64,000 nt of DNA, taken from assembly GCF_001628715.1 (NCBI RefSeq), contig NZ_CP011120.1, positions 1,488,001-1,552,000 of the forward strand, given 5' to 3'. Under the pieces are notes generated by a model that was not told the DNA's origin, did not search any database, and saw nothing but the letters and a program-made list of their open reading frames with translations. The translations under genes and the position numbers were made by a program. The number at the start of each line of letters is the position of its first letter. Within the stretch, counting starts at the first letter, position 1. The DNA comes from Acetobacter oryzifermentans (GTDB lineage: Bacteria > Pseudomonadota > Alphaproteobacteria > Acetobacterales > Acetobacteraceae). Positions 38,067 through 46,405 of this stretch are shown here, piece by piece.

Positions 38067-38687
38067 ATGACAACAGCGCCCGATCGTGCTCCTAATTCTT
38101 CTGTGCTCCCCGCCATTCTTAACCGTTGGTCTCCACGAGCATTCCAGCCAGAAGCTATTAGTCAAGAAGAGTTGCTTGCGCTTATAGATGCTGGACGATG
38201 GGCCCCTTCTGCCTATAACATACAGCCTTGGCGCTTTATTTACGCACGACGCGGCACGGCAGAATGGGAGCGCTTTTTATCATGGCTCATACCATTTAAT
38301 CAGTCATGGGCAGAAAATGCATCGGCCATCATTTATGTGGCATCTCAAACCATAACACTCTCAAACCGCACAGGAGAGCCCTCTCCGCTGCCAACCCATG
38401 CATTTGATACAGGTGCCGCCGCTGTTCTGATACAAATTCAAGCAGCGCATAACGGCTGGGCAACGCACCCCATAAGTGGTTTTGACCACGCTTTGGCCCA
38501 TGCTGGTTTGGAATTACCAGAAGAATACGAACTGCATGCAGCCATTATTCTTGGTCGACAGGGGAAATTAGAAACTCTACCGCAAGATATGCAAAAACGT
38601 GAGGTTCCCTCTGGCCGGAATTCTCTCAGCACAGTTTCTTTTGAAGGAAGATGGAACCCTTCAAAAGAAACCAATATGGATGAGTAA
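38067..38687 (+). CDS. Nitroreductase family protein
   Basis: A 206-residue FMN-binding nitroreductase. The N-terminal hallmark NRWSPRAFQPEAISQEELLALIDAGRWAPSAYNIQPWRF is clear (about residues 18-57), and AAAVLIQIQAAHNGWATHPISGFD follows. The ATG at 38067 is chosen over the longer frame, which would overlap the previous gene. It sits 32 bases after the SfnB-like gene in the same operon. A possible job is to supply reduced flavin to that enzyme and to SsuD, since no ssuE is near; this is inference. Confidence 0.82.
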   Translation: MTTAPDRAPNSSVLPAILNRWSPRAFQPEAISQEELLALIDAGRWAPSAYNIQPWRFIYARRGTAEWERFLSWLIPFNQSWAENASAIIYVASQTITLSNRTGEPSPLPTHAFDTGAAAVLIQIQAAHNGWATHPISGFDHALAHAGLELPEEYELHAAIILGRQGKLETLPQDMQKREVPSGRNSLSTVSFEGRWNPSKETNMDE

Positions 38688-38699
38688 ATGCCATGAGCT

Positions 38700-38737
38700 G
38701 GAAGGTTAGAAAAACCAAGAGGTTTTGAGAACCTTCC
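38700..38737. terminator. Strong bidirectional hairpin between nitroreductase and haem receptor genes
   Basis: GGAAGGTT (38700-38707) pairs with AACCTTCC (38730-38737), and inside it AAAACC-AAGA-GGTTTT forms a second stem. The result is one long, nearly perfect hairpin between two convergent genes. The symmetry suits termination from both sides. Confidence 0.6.
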
Positions 38738-38819
38738 ATGTTATGGATGAAGGATACCCGTCAATTTTTAACCTCATCTTCCTAAGTAGAATGGTTTTGA
38801 TTTTTATAATAACAAAATT

Positions 38820-41141
38820 TTAGAATTCAATTCGGGCCGTTACTTTGAAGGATCGCCCAGGCTGAGTGTAGTAGCGCTCGGAAAGGGAGCTGGATGACTG
38901 ACCATAAGGAAGTGACGCCGCATTATAATATGCTTTATCAAAAATATTGTACATTCCAGCCTGAATACGCAAAGGTTTGTAAAATGATGGGCTATACCAA
39001 CCATTCAGATCAAAAATAACATATCCGGGTGTTTTCCACTGGTTGGTTAATGCGCCGGTTGAAGTCAGATACTTGGCATTGTCACGCCCCGAAGCAAACG
39101 TGCCCGACAGATCTGCGCCCCAGCGTTGTGTTTTATACCCAAAACCGATAATTCCACGGAAAGGCGAAACCGAGCTTAGGTGGAAGTTCATATTCTGGTC
39201 ACGGCCATCTGCATAAGCCAGTGACCCCCATACGTGCCAGTGATCATCAAATGCCCAGTTTCCGCTGGCTTCCACCCCATAAATACGCACATGTGCCAAA
39301 TTGGTATAGCCATAGCAGAGCATATAGCCAGTACAGCCGCTTATACCCATCATATCTATAAAGTTATGGTAGTGGTTATCGTAGAAAGAAAGCTTGGCAC
39401 CTCGTTCTGAATTTCCATATTTCATGCCAACTTCCCACCCTCGGCTACTTTCAGGCTTAAGATCTGGGTTGCCAACAACCTGATACACTGGTGGAGTGCT
39501 GTAGTTTAAATATTCCTCGGTTGCAGAGGGTGCGCGGTATGCCTCGGCATACTGTCCATATAGAATAACATCTTTGGCAATGCGCGCTTCTACTAGAATT
39601 TTTGGCGAAAAATGAGACCCATGCGCACCGTGCGGTAGCCCCGCATAACCAGCATTGGCCATATAGGAAGCCGTATTGTGTGTGTCTCGCTGGAAATAAT
39701 CAAACCGGAAACCCGGCGTAATATGCAGCCACTCACCACGGCCAATGCCAATGCGGTCTTGTACAATCGCCCCCATATCCGTACCGTGTACTTTAGGCAT
39801 ATCCGAAAAATTATCATGAGTATAAGCATTTGACAGAGCACGCTGGCCAGTTTGGGTCTGGTAGGTATCTGTTAGAAAGACCTCTCCTCCGTAAGTGAGG
39901 GCATGATGCAACGGACCAGTGAAGATGTTGTTTGTGGCTGAACCCGTTACGCCGTAGGATTCCACAGGCAATGTGAGATGCTGGTGCACATAGGCTGTCG
40001 GTCGGGTTGGATCATTGTTTGTAATATCCGTATCAGTCTGAATACTTTGCCAATACGCCAGAAAATGCGCTTCGCTAAACAAGTCTGTTGGGCTGCTCGC
40101 CTGATAATCATAATTGGCAGATACGCGCGAGCGTTGGTTCTCGCTGCGTGTGCGATAGACATTTGTTGCCGTTGTTTCTGATGTTCTGGTGCGTTCATTA
40201 TAATTTCGGTCAAACCATTCGCCAGTTAGGCCTATTCTATGGCCACCAGCAAAATAGTGCCTGACTTTACCAAGAAAACTACCTTGCTCATACGATGCTG
40301 GGTCTTTTGCAGTACGTGTTCGCCCATACCCGTAAGTATCGCCTCGGTTTCCAGTTTCGCTTCCGTCCTGATAGCCACCCTGAAGCAAAAATACTGTGTT
40401 TTTATAGCGTGCAGCAAACGCCTGATTAAGCAATGCGGCTTCACTTGCCCCATTATAGGTAAGTTTGGTGAGCCCCCCAAAGGTTTTGCCGGGTTTAAGC
40501 AAATCCTCTGGGTCCAGCGTGCGCAATGCAATAACACCACCCAGCGCGCCCGTACCAAAAAAGCTGGAATCTGCGCTTTTAACAACGTCTATTGCACCAA
40601 GGGAATTGAAATCGAAATTGTTAACACCCCCTTGAGCAGAATTGAAAGAACCAGCATAGGCCCCATCGTTTGCCCATGGCATACGCACGCCATCTATGGT
40701 GGTGAGAATTCGGTTTTGGTCCAGACCACGAATGTTGATACTGGAATTACCATTACTATAGTTAACCGAGGCATCTATTCGGCGTGCATAGTCTTCCAAG
40801 CTATCTATCTGACGGTCACGCAATGTTTTGAGGGTTGTTGTGGTTGTTAGCACACCGGCTTTACCTACTGCGCTGTGATCCTTATCTGGATTAAACTTCA
40901 TGGAATCCAGAATGTCTGTTGTTCCACTTACCTTTACCGGACCCAGAATAACTGTCTGGGGAGAAACTGCACCAGGTTTATTGGTATTTTTACCAGCATG
41001 CGCCTGCGCGGCAGTTTCTGCCTTGGGGGAAGCAGATTCTGTTGTGGCGGCAAAAGCCGGTGTTACACAAGCATATGCCAGAGCTGTTGTTGCCAGCATC
41101 CGGTAACGCATAACCCGGTAGAAAAAAGGTTGCGTTATCAT
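38820..41141 (-). CDS. TonB-dependent haem/haemoprotein receptor
   Basis: A 773-residue outer membrane receptor. A signal peptide (residues 1-31, ending AFA) is followed by a short linker with VILGPVKVSG, the plug domain (DYARRIDASVNYSNGNSSINIRGLDQNRILTTIDGVRMPW), and a 22-strand barrel with a YGQYAEAYRAPSATEEYL segment and the final Phe. The plug and barrel resemble the haemoglobin/haem receptor group (HmuR, HutA, HemR). The neighbours, haem oxygenase and hmuTUV, support haem import. A near-perfect Fur box lies just upstream. Confidence 0.85.
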   Translation of the reverse strand: MITQPFFYRVMRYRMLATTALAYACVTPAFAATTESASPKAETAAQAHAGKNTNKPGAVSPQTVILGPVKVSGTTDILDSMKFNPDKDHSAVGKAGVLTTTTTLKTLRDRQIDSLEDYARRIDASVNYSNGNSSINIRGLDQNRILTTIDGVRMPWANDGAYAGSFNSAQGGVNNFDFNSLGAIDVVKSADSSFFGTGALGGVIALRTLDPEDLLKPGKTFGGLTKLTYNGASEAALLNQAFAARYKNTVFLLQGGYQDGSETGNRGDTYGYGRTRTAKDPASYEQGSFLGKVRHYFAGGHRIGLTGEWFDRNYNERTRTSETTATNVYRTRSENQRSRVSANYDYQASSPTDLFSEAHFLAYWQSIQTDTDITNNDPTRPTAYVHQHLTLPVESYGVTGSATNNIFTGPLHHALTYGGEVFLTDTYQTQTGQRALSNAYTHDNFSDMPKVHGTDMGAIVQDRIGIGRGEWLHITPGFRFDYFQRDTHNTASYMANAGYAGLPHGAHGSHFSPKILVEARIAKDVILYGQYAEAYRAPSATEEYLNYSTPPVYQVVGNPDLKPESSRGWEVGMKYGNSERGAKLSFYDNHYHNFIDMMGISGCTGYMLCYGYTNLAHVRIYGVEASGNWAFDDHWHVWGSLAYADGRDQNMNFHLSSVSPFRGIIGFGYKTQRWGADLSGTFASGRDNAKYLTSTGALTNQWKTPGYVIFDLNGWYSPSFYKPLRIQAGMYNIFDKAYYNAASLPYGQSSSSLSERYYTQPGRSFKVTARIEF

Positions 41142-41158
41142 TGTACATCCACATTGTT

Positions 41159-41177
41159 AATAATGAGAATCATTATT
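41159..41177. promoter_or_regulatory. Fur box upstream of the haem receptor gene
   Basis: AATAATGAGAATCATTATT matches the 19-bp Fur consensus GATAATGATAATCATTATC at 16 of 19 positions. It lies 18 bases upstream of the receptor start codon on the minus strand. It should repress the gene when iron is plentiful. Confidence 0.8.
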
Positions 41178-41220
41178 ATTTTATGATGCACAGGGAGCGG
41201 TCCCCCATCAAGCTCTTATT

Positions 41221-41239
41221 GCACATGATTATCATTTGC
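41221..41239. promoter_or_regulatory. Second Fur-like site, haem oxygenase side
   Basis: The core ATGATTATCATT differs from the Fur core ATGATAATCATT at one position. It lies about 60 bases upstream of the haem oxygenase start, so the divergent gene is probably iron-controlled as well. Confidence 0.55.
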
Positions 41240-41299
41240 GTTAAATAAGTCACACATGCGCATCTCTCTGCATGCGTTTATGTCGTAAAGGCCAATAAC

Positions 41300-41887
41300 A
41301 TGACCAACATGTCCGATCCCCTTTCACTTTCTCTCCGCCTTAAAGACGCAACCCACACGCTCCATGAAGATCTGGACAAAAGCATCATGGCGCATGGTCT
41401 GTTCTCCAGCGCCGAGAAATACAAAAGTTTTGTGCAACTTCAGTATTTATTCCATCGGGATATCAATGATCTGTACAAGCATGACCAACTGCTAGAGATC
41501 ATTCCTGATCTGGCTACCAGAAACCGCTTTGCACAAGTTTGTCAGGATATGCGAGATCTTAACCTACCCTTTCCTGAAGCGGGCTCTTCTATATGTATCC
41601 AAGATGCTTCAACCGCCGTAGGCTGGCTATACGTGGCAGAAGGTTCGAAACTTGGTGCAAATTTTTTAACAAAACTGGTTGAAAAACTGGGCTTTACCGA
41701 AAACTTTGGCGGACGCCATCTTGCCGCAGACCCTGGCGGCCGAGGCCCATCCTGGAATGCATTTAAAAGCGCTATTGACCTTGCAGGGTTTGACCCAGTT
41801 CTAGCTACAGCCGGGGCTAAGTCTGGTTTTATGCGCGTGAAAAACTATATGATAACGTCTGACACGCTTATCAGCACATCAAACTGA
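41300..41887 (+). CDS. Biliverdin-producing haem oxygenase
   Basis: A 195-residue all-helical haem oxygenase. It opens haem to biliverdin, iron and carbon monoxide. The proximal His is in DATHTLHEDLD (His22), and the distal helix region has STAVGWLYVAEGSKLGANFL with its Gly-rich bend. No phytochrome gene is near, so iron release from haem, not pigment synthesis, is the likely purpose. It is divergent from the haem receptor and shares its Fur-controlled region. AAAGG lies about 9 bases before the ATG. Confidence 0.88.
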   Translation: MTNMSDPLSLSLRLKDATHTLHEDLDKSIMAHGLFSSAEKYKSFVQLQYLFHRDINDLYKHDQLLEIIPDLATRNRFAQVCQDMRDLNLPFPEAGSSICIQDASTAVGWLYVAEGSKLGANFLTKLVEKLGFTENFGGRHLAADPGGRGPSWNAFKSAIDLAGFDPVLATAGAKSGFMRVKNYMITSDTLISTSN

Positions 41888-41905
41888 TTTTCTGAAGAAA
41901 TAAAA

Positions 41906-41937
41906 ATGACCTGAAATCCAAAGGAATTTCAGGTCAT
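41906..41937. terminator. 12-bp perfect hairpin between convergent haem genes
   Basis: ATGACCTGAAAT and ATTTCAGGTCAT form a perfect 12-bp stem with an 8-base loop. It lies between the haem oxygenase (plus) and the ABM monooxygenase (minus), so it probably ends both transcripts. Confidence 0.7.
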
Positions 41938-41968
41938 AAAGTTACTATAAGATGGCAGATAAAGGATA

Positions 41969-42289
41969 TCAGACTGTCACATCCTGCAATACGCTGAATC
42001 CTTCAAACACAGGAGGCCCGGCAGTTAGCGCACGGCCCTGCCCCGCACCTGCATGTGCCTGCCGAAACTGCTCAGACTGTGTCCAGTCTACAAATGCATC
42101 GTATGAATCCCATACCGTGTGAGAAGCGTAAAGCCTACCTCCATCCTTTTCTGGGCCTTTTAAAAACTGGAAACTAACAAAGCCTGGAACAGTCTTTAAT
42201 AAAACCTCACGTTCCAGCCAACGCTTCTGGAAGGCATCTTCATTTCCCGGTGCCACCAAAAAACGGTTCATGGCGATATATTGAGACAT
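41969..42289 (-). CDS. Antibiotic biosynthesis monooxygenase (ABM) family, probable haem-degrading (HmoA/IsdG-like)
   Basis: A 106-residue ABM-fold protein: NRFLVAPGNEDAFQKRWLERE, PGFVSFQFLKG, YASHTVWDSYDAFVDWTQSEQFRQAHA. This pattern fits the HmoA/IsdG-like group, small ferredoxin-fold enzymes that bind and open haem. The Trp and His residues of the second half suit such a role. It is the last gene of the hmuTUV operon, 23 bases after hmuV, with AGGAT before the ATG. Haem degradation is inferred from family and place. Confidence 0.75.
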   Translation of the reverse strand: MSQYIAMNRFLVAPGNEDAFQKRWLEREVLLKTVPGFVSFQFLKGPEKDGGRLYASHTVWDSYDAFVDWTQSEQFRQAHAGAGQGRALTAGPPVFEGFSVLQDVTV

Positions 42290-42312
42290 ATCCTGATCCT
42301 TTCCTGTAACTA

Positions 42313-43122
42313 TTATTGGTAAATCATATCATGTGGCAAAACGTAGGGCTTGCCGCTACCTACGTGCATGCGCACCCGCCCTTCTTCCAGCCCAAACACA
42401 TGGCTGGCCAACGCGTTGGTTAAAACCTGCTCCGGTGCCCCCTGCGCATAAATGCTTCCCTCGTGCATCACCACAATGCGGTCTGCGCAGGCAGCGGCCC
42501 AATTCAGATCATGAATAACCAACACCACACCACCGCCACTTGTGGCATGGGCGCGCGCAAGATTAAGAACCAGATGCTGCCGAGACAAATCCTGAGCCGA
42601 GATCGGCTCATCCAGCAGCAAAAAACCTGGGGGGCAGTCCGTGCCATGCACGGCAGCCTCCAGTTGCATCAGAACCCGCGCCAGATGAACACGCTGCCGC
42701 TCCCCTCCGGACAGATCCATAACATCGCGCTCAGCAAAAGCAGCCAATCCAACCCGTTCAAGCAACTTTCCGGCAAGCTCAAAACGGACTGGAGCGCTCA
42801 TGAATGGAGCAGAAATTTGCCCGCCCATTGCCACCAACTCACGCAGCGTGAACTGAGCCCGCAACGGAAAGTCCTGCATTAACATAGCCCGGCTGGCCGC
42901 CAGCCGAGCAGACGAAAATGTGGTTATAGGAACATCATCAAGCTGCACATCACCACTGGTTGCGGGCAATAAACCGCTAACAAGGCGCAGCAATGTGCTT
43001 TTACCAGCGCCATTTGGCCCGATAATGGCCGTTAGCTGACCAGGCGCGAAGTCTAGAGAGGCTCCATGCACAATATCTTTGCCACGAACACGCCAGCCCG
43101 CATTACGCAAGGAAAGCTTCAT
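42313..43122 (-). CDS. hmuV: Haem ABC transporter ATP-binding protein
   Basis: A 269-residue ATPase of the FepC/HmuV group. Walker A is GPNGAGKST (about residue 36), the signature is LSGGERQR, Walker B is FLLLDEPIS and the switch His is in VIHDLNWA. HmuV powers haem transfer across the inner membrane through HmuU. Its start overlaps the hmuU stop by 4 bases. The FepC-type LSGGERQRVHLARVL stretch followed by a SAQDLSRQH switch region is typical of haem importers. Confidence 0.9.
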   Translation of the reverse strand: MKLSLRNAGWRVRGKDIVHGASLDFAPGQLTAIIGPNGAGKSTLLRLVSGLLPATSGDVQLDDVPITTFSSARLAASRAMLMQDFPLRAQFTLRELVAMGGQISAPFMSAPVRFELAGKLLERVGLAAFAERDVMDLSGGERQRVHLARVLMQLEAAVHGTDCPPGFLLLDEPISAQDLSRQHLVLNLARAHATSGGGVVLVIHDLNWAAACADRIVVMHEGSIYAQGAPEQVLTNALASHVFGLEEGRVRMHVGSGKPYVLPHDMIYQ

Positions 43123-44168
43123 GCCAGTTTTTCCCTGTCATGAGTGCGTGTTAGCAGCCAGACAAAAACTGGTGTACCTAAAACCGCTGTTACAATTCCC
43201 ACAGGCACATCTGCGGGCATGGCAATAACGCGCGCCAACGTATCTGCCGCTATCAACAGAATTGCCCCTAACAAGGCACTTCCCGGCAGTACCAGCCGAT
43301 GATCTGGCCCTGTCATCAACCGCACCAAATGGGGAACCACAACGCCTACAAACCCAATGGCCCCAACAAAAGAAACCGTAGGGCCAACAGCGCAGGCAAC
43401 CGAGAACATAGCGCATCGTTTGATACGCTCCACAGGATACCCCATCAGCCTTGCATCATTCTCTCCCAGTAACAGGGCGTTCAGAGGCATAGCCAGACGC
43501 GCTGTTACCCACGCAGCCACCAACAGGAAAGGACATAACAAGCCTATGCGTGGCCATGTTGCCCCCGCAAAACTGCCCATCGTCCAAAAAGTTAGATCAC
43601 GTAATGCCGTGTCATTCGCGCGGAAGATAAGGATGCCGGTTAACGCACCAGAAAACGCGCTGAACGCCACTCCTGCTAGCAGGATCATGCTCACAGATGT
43701 AGCACCGCCACGCGTTGCAAACATATAAAGCAAACATGCGGCAACAAAACTACCCAACATACCCGCGGCGGGAACGGCCCATGCCGTGCTCATGATTACC
43801 GCATGCACGCCCCCACCCCCTAAATCCAGCCATGCTCCGCCCAATACAATCATGCAGGCCGTAGCCAAAGCCGCCCCTGAGGACACGCCAATCAACCCGG
43901 GGTCCGCCAACGGATTTCTAAAAAGCCCTTGCATAACAGCACCGGCCACGGCCAAAGCCGCCCCTGTAAGCCCGGCCATAACAACACGAGGGCCGCGGAT
44001 CTGAGTCAGAACAACCCGGTCTGCAAAGCTATCTGCCTGTGTACCACCAGGCCACAATGCCGTAAGGTGTACGCCTGTTGCCCCAACGTTGAGAGAAACT
44101 GCCATAACCAGCATTAATAATGGCAACAAGGCACACAGCAACAGAACAACATGTCGCCGCATCATCAT
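43119..44168 (-). CDS. hmuU: Haem ABC transporter permease (FecCD family)
   Basis: A 349-residue permease with about ten membrane helices. The FecCD marks are GPRVVMAGLTGAALAVAGAVMQGLFRNPLADPGLIGVSSGAA and, late, GFVGVVVPHLVRLMTGPDHR. The protein forms the inner-membrane path for haem with HmuV. It overlaps hmuV and hmuT by 4 bases each, showing a tight operon. Three Met codons begin the frame; the first is used here. Confidence 0.9.
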   Translation of the reverse strand: MMMRRHVVLLLCALLPLLMLVMAVSLNVGATGVHLTALWPGGTQADSFADRVVLTQIRGPRVVMAGLTGAALAVAGAVMQGLFRNPLADPGLIGVSSGAALATACMIVLGGAWLDLGGGGVHAVIMSTAWAVPAAGMLGSFVAACLLYMFATRGGATSVSMILLAGVAFSAFSGALTGILIFRANDTALRDLTFWTMGSFAGATWPRIGLLCPFLLVAAWVTARLAMPLNALLLGENDARLMGYPVERIKRCAMFSVACAVGPTVSFVGAIGFVGVVVPHLVRLMTGPDHRLVLPGSALLGAILLIAADTLARVIAMPADVPVGIVTAVLGTPVFVWLLTRTHDREKLA

Positions 44169-45151
44169 GCAGGGTGACTCACCGCCGCCATCATTCTGGC
44201 AAGGTCTAAAGCAGCCTGAGGCGTACGGGGGCCAAAGCCTAGCAGGCGCTCTCCTTCCATGCTCACAAAAGCATTGTTACGCCCTGCTGGAGTAAGCTTG
44301 AAGCCGGGATCTGCCTGTAAAGCTGAACGGAGAGTGGTTGCTGTTTGATCCATGAGCAGAATAATGTCTGGCCGAAGGGCTACAAGATTTTCCTGATCCA
44401 CAATCTTGTAACCTTGCATATCAGCACCGGCGTTAACACCTCCGGCAAGGCGGATCATGGCATCTGCTGCCGTTCCTTTACCTGCTGCCATAGGGCGGTT
44501 ATTTGTCATGCGCATGACAAACAAGACACGCGGCTTTTCTGTATGCACGGTGCGCCATGCATTCAACTGCCGGAACTGCTCGGCAATAGTGCTGCACAAC
44601 TGCTCACCTGCCGGTTGAGCCCCAACAATATCAGCTAAAAAACGGGTGCGCTGTTCAATTGCTTCAGAAGATGGGGTGGCATCTACAAACACGACAGGAA
44701 CACCTGATGCCACAAGCTGATCCATAGCTGCGGGCGGCCCTGCATCGTTCATGGTCAGCACAAGATCCGGCCGTAGGGACAAAACCCCTTCAGACGAGAT
44801 GGCACGCATGTAACCCAGATCTTTTTTCTCTTTTCGCGCTACTTCTGGCCATGTGGAAGTTTGATCCACCGCCAAAATCGCACTTGAGCGGCCTAATGCG
44901 TACAGTGTTTCGGTTATAGTGCCACCAATGCTGGCTATTCTTGTTGCGCCGTGGAGTGTAATGCGTCGGCCTCGGCAATCTGTAACAATACGAGGTGTAA
45001 CCTCATGCGTTACATCTTGTGCCAACCCGGCCTGCGGCATGCAGGTTGAGGCCATTCCAAAAGCCAGCATGGCGCCCAAAGAACGGCGAGACAGCAATGG
45101 TGTGGCTGCAATCTGATCACGATGCTTATTTGCTAACCAATGGTTTTTCAT
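44165..45151 (-). CDS. hmuT: Haem ABC transporter substrate-binding protein
   Basis: A 328-residue periplasmic haem-binding protein. The N-terminus has SRRSLGAMLAFGMAS, which with its two Arg could be a Tat signal, cleaved near GLAQ. The mature protein shows RIASIGGTITETLYALG and the pattern LVLTMNDAGPPAAMDQL of the HmuT/BtuF class. It hands haem from the receptor to HmuUV. Its ATG overlaps the stop of a 30-codon gene (TGATG), so its translation is probably coupled to that small gene. Confidence 0.88.
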   Translation of the reverse strand: MKNHWLANKHRDQIAATPLLSRRSLGAMLAFGMASTCMPQAGLAQDVTHEVTPRIVTDCRGRRITLHGATRIASIGGTITETLYALGRSSAILAVDQTSTWPEVARKEKKDLGYMRAISSEGVLSLRPDLVLTMNDAGPPAAMDQLVASGVPVVFVDATPSSEAIEQRTRFLADIVGAQPAGEQLCSTIAEQFRQLNAWRTVHTEKPRVLFVMRMTNNRPMAAGKGTAADAMIRLAGGVNAGADMQGYKIVDQENLVALRPDIILLMDQTATTLRSALQADPGFKLTPAGRNNAFVSMEGERLLGFGPRTPQAALDLARMMAAVSHPA

Positions 45152-45243
45152 CAGGCTGCCTGCTCCATATTTTGATGCACGGCGCTCAACACAGCCTTCC
45201 GCTCAAGCCTGCGGGCTTTAAAACGGTTCATGACGATAAACAT
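45151..45243 (-). CDS. 30-codon small gene translationally coupled to hmuT
   Basis: The frame begins at the ATG at 45243 with GGAGGGG just upstream, one of the best ribosome-binding sites in the window, and ends at a TGA that shares two bases with the hmuT ATG. The peptide is basic (MNRFKARRLERKAV in its first half), without a membrane segment. It lies about 95 bases downstream of the operon's Fur box. It does not match HemP, the small protein often found in haem operons. It may be a regulatory leader peptide or a small functional protein. Confidence 0.55.
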   Translation of the reverse strand: MFIVMNRFKARRLERKAVLSAVHQNMEQAA

Positions 45244-45337
45244 TGCCCCTCCACACTACAAAATGTCTTCAAATCCAACATTTTTCACAAACGCGGCGCG
45301 GTCGTGCGCATCAAATCGTACCCACCCTTTCACAATA

Positions 45338-45356
45338 GAGAATGAGAATCAATATC
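45338..45356. promoter_or_regulatory. Fur box upstream of the hmuTUV operon
   Basis: GAGAATGAGAATCAATATC matches the Fur consensus at 16 of 19 positions. It lies about 95 bases before the 30-codon gene on the minus strand and should make hmuTUV expression iron-controlled. Confidence 0.75.
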
Positions 45357-45411
45357 ATTTTCTAGACAAAACCATGAGGCTGCATAGTGATAAAGCCATC
45401 CTTCCCGTGAT

Positions 45412-45680
45412 ATGCTCCTACGGGAACCGGCCCGGATCGGTTTTATCCGGCTTGGAGAAACCATAGTGGGTGCCATATCCTTAAACCAATCTTCTGCACG
45501 CAAACAATTCGTGGCCAGAGCGCGGGCTTGTATAGAGTTTGCACTCTGCAACCCCGCTCTTTACCATCTGATGTTCAGTTCCGGCGATGAGTAGCCAACT
45601 TCTTGAAGAAAAGGTTGGGGCAGATCCCGTTCAGGCTACGCTTGGCGTGCTCCTAGATGGCATGTGCTGCAATAATTGAT
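45412..45680 (+). pseudogene. Remnant of a TetR-family regulator (WHG domain)
   Basis: The plus strand encodes RARACIEFALCNPALYHLMFSSGDE near 45520-45591, the typical start of the TetR_C WHG domain. A TAG ends the frame at 45592-45594, and an overlapping frame from 45588 continues with LLEEKVGADPVQATLGVLLDG. The DNA-binding N-terminal half is absent; upstream lies the Fur-controlled promoter of hmuTUV. It looks like a decayed gene. Confidence 0.55.
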
Positions 45681-45738
45681 CGGACTCCGGTATGATATCT
45701 ACTTTATAGGAAAAACATTTCACCAGATTTTTATTGCC

Positions 45739-46215
45739 TTATTCTTTTCTGGCATTTTGCATAAAATCACCCAAACCAGCATCCATGGCGAGCTGAAACG
45801 CTTTTAGTGTTTCCGCTCCCACATAATGTTCCAACCCTTCTGCATCAATGCGTGCATTGCACGGGCTTACACCAAGAGCCAGAAGAAACGCTTCAACAAT
45901 ACGATGTCGTGCGCGGACTTTTTCTGCCATTTCGCGCCCCTCGGGTGTTAGAAAAATACCGCGATAAGGTTTGCGAGCAACCAGCCCTTCGTCACCAAGG
46001 CGTATCAACATTTTGGCGACTGTTGGCTGAGAAACCCCCAGCCGAGTTGCCAGATCAACCTGCCGGGCCTCCTGCCCTTCATCCAGAAGATCTGCAATAA
46101 GTTCTACATAATCTTCAATAAGCGCATGCTGCCGCGCTACACGGCTGATACGGAACCCTTCTGAATGTGTTTGTGCATCAGGGAGAGTATCTGCTGTATC
46201 AAAAGTTTGCTGCAT
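45739..46215 (-). CDS. mntR: Manganese-responsive regulator of the DtxR family
   Basis: A 158-residue DtxR/MntR protein. The winged helix is in [41 protein letters not shown]. Metal ligands match MntR: Asp and Glu in IEDYVELI, His in [12 protein letters not shown], and Glu, Glu-His in DAEGLEHYV. It binds Mn(II) and represses the divergent mntH. I start at the ATG at 46215 (MQQTFD); a GTG at 46221 is also in frame. The long N-terminal extension before the helix-turn-helix (about 25 residues) is typical of proteobacterial MntR. Confidence 0.9.
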   Translation of the reverse strand: MQQTFDTADTLPDAQTHSEGFRISRVARQHALIEDYVELIADLLDEGQEARQVDLATRLGVSQPTVAKMLIRLGDEGLVARKPYRGIFLTPEGREMAEKVRARHRIVEAFLLALGVSPCNARIDAEGLEHYVGAETLKAFQLAMDAGLGDFMQNARKE

Positions 46216-46286
46216 TCCCACTTTCCAACCAATCCGTAGGGCTGTGTTGGCTCCATACCGCTAAGATTATTCTGTTAAGTATAAAG

Positions 46287-46378
46287 TATTCCAACAGGAA
46301 TATCTTGCATTAGATATCATGCAAATGCACAGCAACTAAAAGTTGCCTTATGCTTTGTAATATAGCATATTGCATATT
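46287..46378. promoter_or_regulatory. mntR-mntH control region with three dyads
   Basis: Three inverted repeats lie between the divergent genes: TATTCC-AACA-GGAATA (46287-46302), TTGCAT-N8-ATGCAA (46305-46324), and the partly symmetric AATATAGCATATTGCATATT (46359-46378), which resembles the E. coli MntR box and ends 27 bases before the mntH ATG. One or more should bind MntR; which one is not decidable from sequence alone. Confidence 0.5.
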
Positions 46379-46405
46379 TAATCAGGTACAGTTTAGTCTG
46401 GATTT

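Noticed and set aside
45151..45243. HemP haem-uptake peptide
   Set aside because: The peptide is basic and lacks the HemP pattern of a Tyr/Arg-Leu-rich C-terminal strand. It is kept as an unknown small gene.
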